Shown: positions 13,510 to 15,199 of the stretch, piece by piece
Numbering within the stretch: position 1 is the first letter of the stretch
How the letters are laid out: every line of letters starts with the position of its first letter
Assembly (NCBI GenBank): GCA_021152595.1
Contig: JAGKVC010000065.1
Coordinates: 1-15,199 of the forward strand
Origin: Clostridia bacterium
Lineage (GTDB): Bacteria; Bacillota; Clostridia; Oscillospirales; Ruminococcaceae
Direction: 5' to 3'
DNA: 15,199 bases
Notes under the pieces: model-generated
What the model was told of the DNA's origin: nothing
The model's database searches: none
The model's input: only the letters and a program-made list of their open reading frames with translations
Program-made: the position numbers and the translations under genes

Positions 13510-15199
13510 TCAGTTCTTTGCGCTGATTTTGAAGGTGCATGCAGCCGCATTGCTGCCGTCTGTGAGCGTCAGTGCGCCGTTTGCCGCAGCAGTGAGATAT
13601 CTGCCCGGATGCGACACACTTTCAAAGGAAACCTGCTCGCGGTCGGAAAGTCCGGTAATCGTGCGGAAGGTTGCACGCTTCAGATCATTCTCCTGCGTCG
13701 AGAGCTGCTGCGAAAGCACCGTGCCGCCGCCGTTTGCATTGACCGTCACGAACAAACCGGTTTTGTTCTCCGACTCGATCGAAACATAGGTCGGTTCGCC
13801 GACATTGCTGAGACCGGGAACGATTACCCATTCCGCATCATGCGCGGTCAGATTCTGCATACCGAAGCCAAGCGCGACATTGACATACGGATACGCATTG
13901 TCATTGATCGAATTGGTGAATGCCGCATGACCGAGCAATGCGCCGTTCTGATTGCTGATTGTCGAGACCGTGCCGCCGATGCCGGCTGTTGTCTCCTCCA
14001 TTTTCATGATCTTGCCGCTGCTGTCGAAATGCACCTCGCAGATATTCGGACTTCTGCGGTAGCCGTTGCCGGCAGGCAGTGCGCCGTTGTGATAGATCAT
14101 GTAGGTCTTGCCCTTGAAATCGAAGAAGCCGCTGTGATTCGTATTTGAGGTCGCATTGCACTCAAAGATCACGCCGCCGAATTTCCAGTCGCCCTTGAGG
14201 AGGTCGGTGCAGGTGGAGTACGCCATCTGCTCACGCCAGCGGTAGGCGTAGATCAGGTAATAGTCGCCGTAATAGGTGCCGTCTGCGTTCTGACGGCGAT
14301 AGAGCCACGGCGCCTCGGTGTACATATTCATGCCCTTGCCGCGGTAGAAGACATCGCCGTTTGAACCCTCGCCGCCGAAGGTGATTCTGCCGTCGCCGTT
14401 GAGATCGCGGACGCTGATCATATCGTCATTCAGCTCACAGATATAATATCTGCTGTTGCCCCATGCAAGATAGCGGTGCTCCTGACCGTCTTTGCCTTTT
14501 TCTACCCAGACAGTCGGATCAATATCGTCCCAGTTGCTTGCCTGATCGTTCGTCAGCGTACCTGCGACAACCGGATGCCCGATATCGCGGAACGGTCCTT
14601 TCGGCGAATCCGCAACCGCCACGCCGATCGACTGCTTGCCCTGTGCGGTTCTGTCCCACGAGCAGAAATAGAGGTAGTATTTATTGTTATGCTTGACGAC
14701 CTGACTTGCCCATGCACTTTTCGCATCGCCCCACGAAACATCGCGCATATTCATCACGACGCCCTCATAGGTCCAGTTGACGAGATCCTTTGTGGAGTAG
14801 CAGAGATATTCTGGGATATTGTAGATTGCCTGATTGACTTCTGCATCTGTCGAGGCATCATGTCCGGTGTAAGCATAGACGGTGTCGCCGTCAACGAATG
14901 CAGCCGGATCGCCGCCGTAGCGGTAGCTCTCATTTTTCTTTGTGATATTGCCTGCAAACGGATTGGTGTTCCGGCTGACATCAAATGCGAAGGGCTGCGG
15001 CTCAGCAGGCACCTCTGCGGCTTTCCGGATCATCCGTTTCAGCAGTGTCAGATCGGCGGATGTCAGTCTGCCGTCCGCATCAAGATCTGCGGCAGCCGCC
15101 TGTGCGGATGTGAGCATACTCTTTGTCAGCAGATGATTCAGAAGCGCCATGACATCTGCGCTGTCAATTTTGCCGTCTGCATTGACATCGCCGCGCAGC
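13510..15199 (-). CDS. Dockerin-containing GH43 glycosidase with CBM42-like domain (5' end outside window)
   Basis: A secreted-type enzyme for plant hemicellulose, likely an arabinofuranosidase, xylosidase or arabinanase. The reading frame stays open to the window edge, so the ATG at 15150 is internal: it lies inside a type I dockerin with two calcium loops, DVNADGKIDSAD (15189-15154) and DLDADGRLTSAD (15087-15052). A short Pro/Glu linker leads to the five-bladed GH43 domain, with Asp in GGDPAAFV (14910), Asp in DDIDPT (14520) and Glu in YTEAPW (14316) as the usual base, pKa-setting Asp and acid. The C-terminus (TFRTITGL, VSFESVSHPGRYL) resembles AbfB/CBM42 arabinose-binding domains. An EF-loop-like DLNGDGRIT sits inside the catalytic domain. 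The dockerin implies docking to a cohesin scaffoldin. Signal peptide and any further upstream module lie off the window. Confidence 0.9.
   Translation of the reverse strand, partial: LRGDVNADGKIDSADVMALLNHLLTKSMLTSAQAAAADLDADGRLTSADLTLLKRMIRKAAEVPAEPQPFAFDVSRNTNPFAGNITKKNESYRYGGDPAAFVDGDTVYAYTGHDASTDAEVNQAIYNIPEYLCYSTKDLVNWTYEGVVMNMRDVSWGDAKSAWASQVVKHNNKYYLYFCSWDRTAQGKQSIGVAVADSPKGPFRDIGHPVVAGTLTNDQASNWDDIDPTVWVEKGKDGQEHRYLAWGNSRYYICELNDDMISVRDLNGDGRITFGGEGSNGDVFYRGKGMNMYTEAPWLYRRQNADGTYYGDYYLIYAYRWREQMAYSTCTDLLKGDWKFGGVIFECNATSNTNHSGFFDFKGKTYMIYHNGALPAGNGYRRSPNICEVHFDSSGKIMKMEETTAGIGGTVSTISNQNGALLGHAAFTNSINDNAYPYVNVALGFGMQNLTAHDAEWVIVPGLSNVGEPTYVSIESENKTGLFVTVNANGGGTVLSQQLSTQENDLKRATFRTITGLSDREQVSFESVSHPGRYLTAAANGALTLTDGSNAAACTFKISAKN

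Noticed and set aside
15148..15150. ATG at 15150 as start of the GH43 gene
   Set aside because: It falls inside the first dockerin repeat, and the frame is open to the edge with a full calcium loop upstream.

Overview
The window looks like chromosomal DNA from a fibre-degrading anaerobic Firmicute of the Ruminococcus (Oscillospiraceae) type. The case rests on a dockerin-bearing GH43 enzyme at one edge (cellulosome-style assembly), a GH3 glycosidase at the other, strong AGGAGG-type ribosome binding sites, frequent 4-nt start/stop overlaps, and SigA-like promoters with 17-nt spacers and extended -10 elements. A Ruminococcus champanellensis / R. flavefaciens-like source is an inference; the species cannot be fixed from the sequence alone.

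Left part (1-8.8 kb): the C-terminal half of a GH3 beta-glycosidase (cut by the window edge) is followed by a small DUF2500 membrane protein. Then come two related modules, each an ECF-type sigma factor translationally coupled to a single-pass membrane protein with a large presumed outer domain (2032-4988 and 6759-8776). The two sigma factors are clear paralogues. The partner proteins have different outer domains: the first is a long, internally duplicated, propeller-like protein of 797 aa, the second a 469-aa protein of unknown fold. Neither shows a zinc anti-sigma motif, but both start with a short amphipathic segment that could hold the sigma factor. Between the modules, on the minus strand, lies a 464-aa cytosolic protein with a DUF4304-like stretch.

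Middle part (8.9-12 kb): a five-helix membrane protein with a DUF3592-like domain behind a full-consensus promoter, a two-gene unit of an unknown four-helix membrane protein and a ZIP-family metal transporter, and a small two-helix membrane protein.

Right part (12-15.2 kb, minus strand): a tight operon of an ArsR-type repressor, a C_GCAxxG_C_C-family protein and a DUF5714 protein, all joined by 4-nt overlaps behind a promoter covered by an inverted repeat. It carries two cysteine-rich proteins of unknown function and no recognisable arsenic pump or reductase. It is the best candidate here for a poorly described thiol/metal-responsive system. The window ends inside a dockerin-GH43-CBM42-like gene that runs off the right edge.

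Rho-independent terminators follow most transcription units, and two of them are bidirectional between convergent genes. No stretch longer than 300 bases lacks a gene. No tRNA, rRNA, CRISPR array or insertion sequence was seen.
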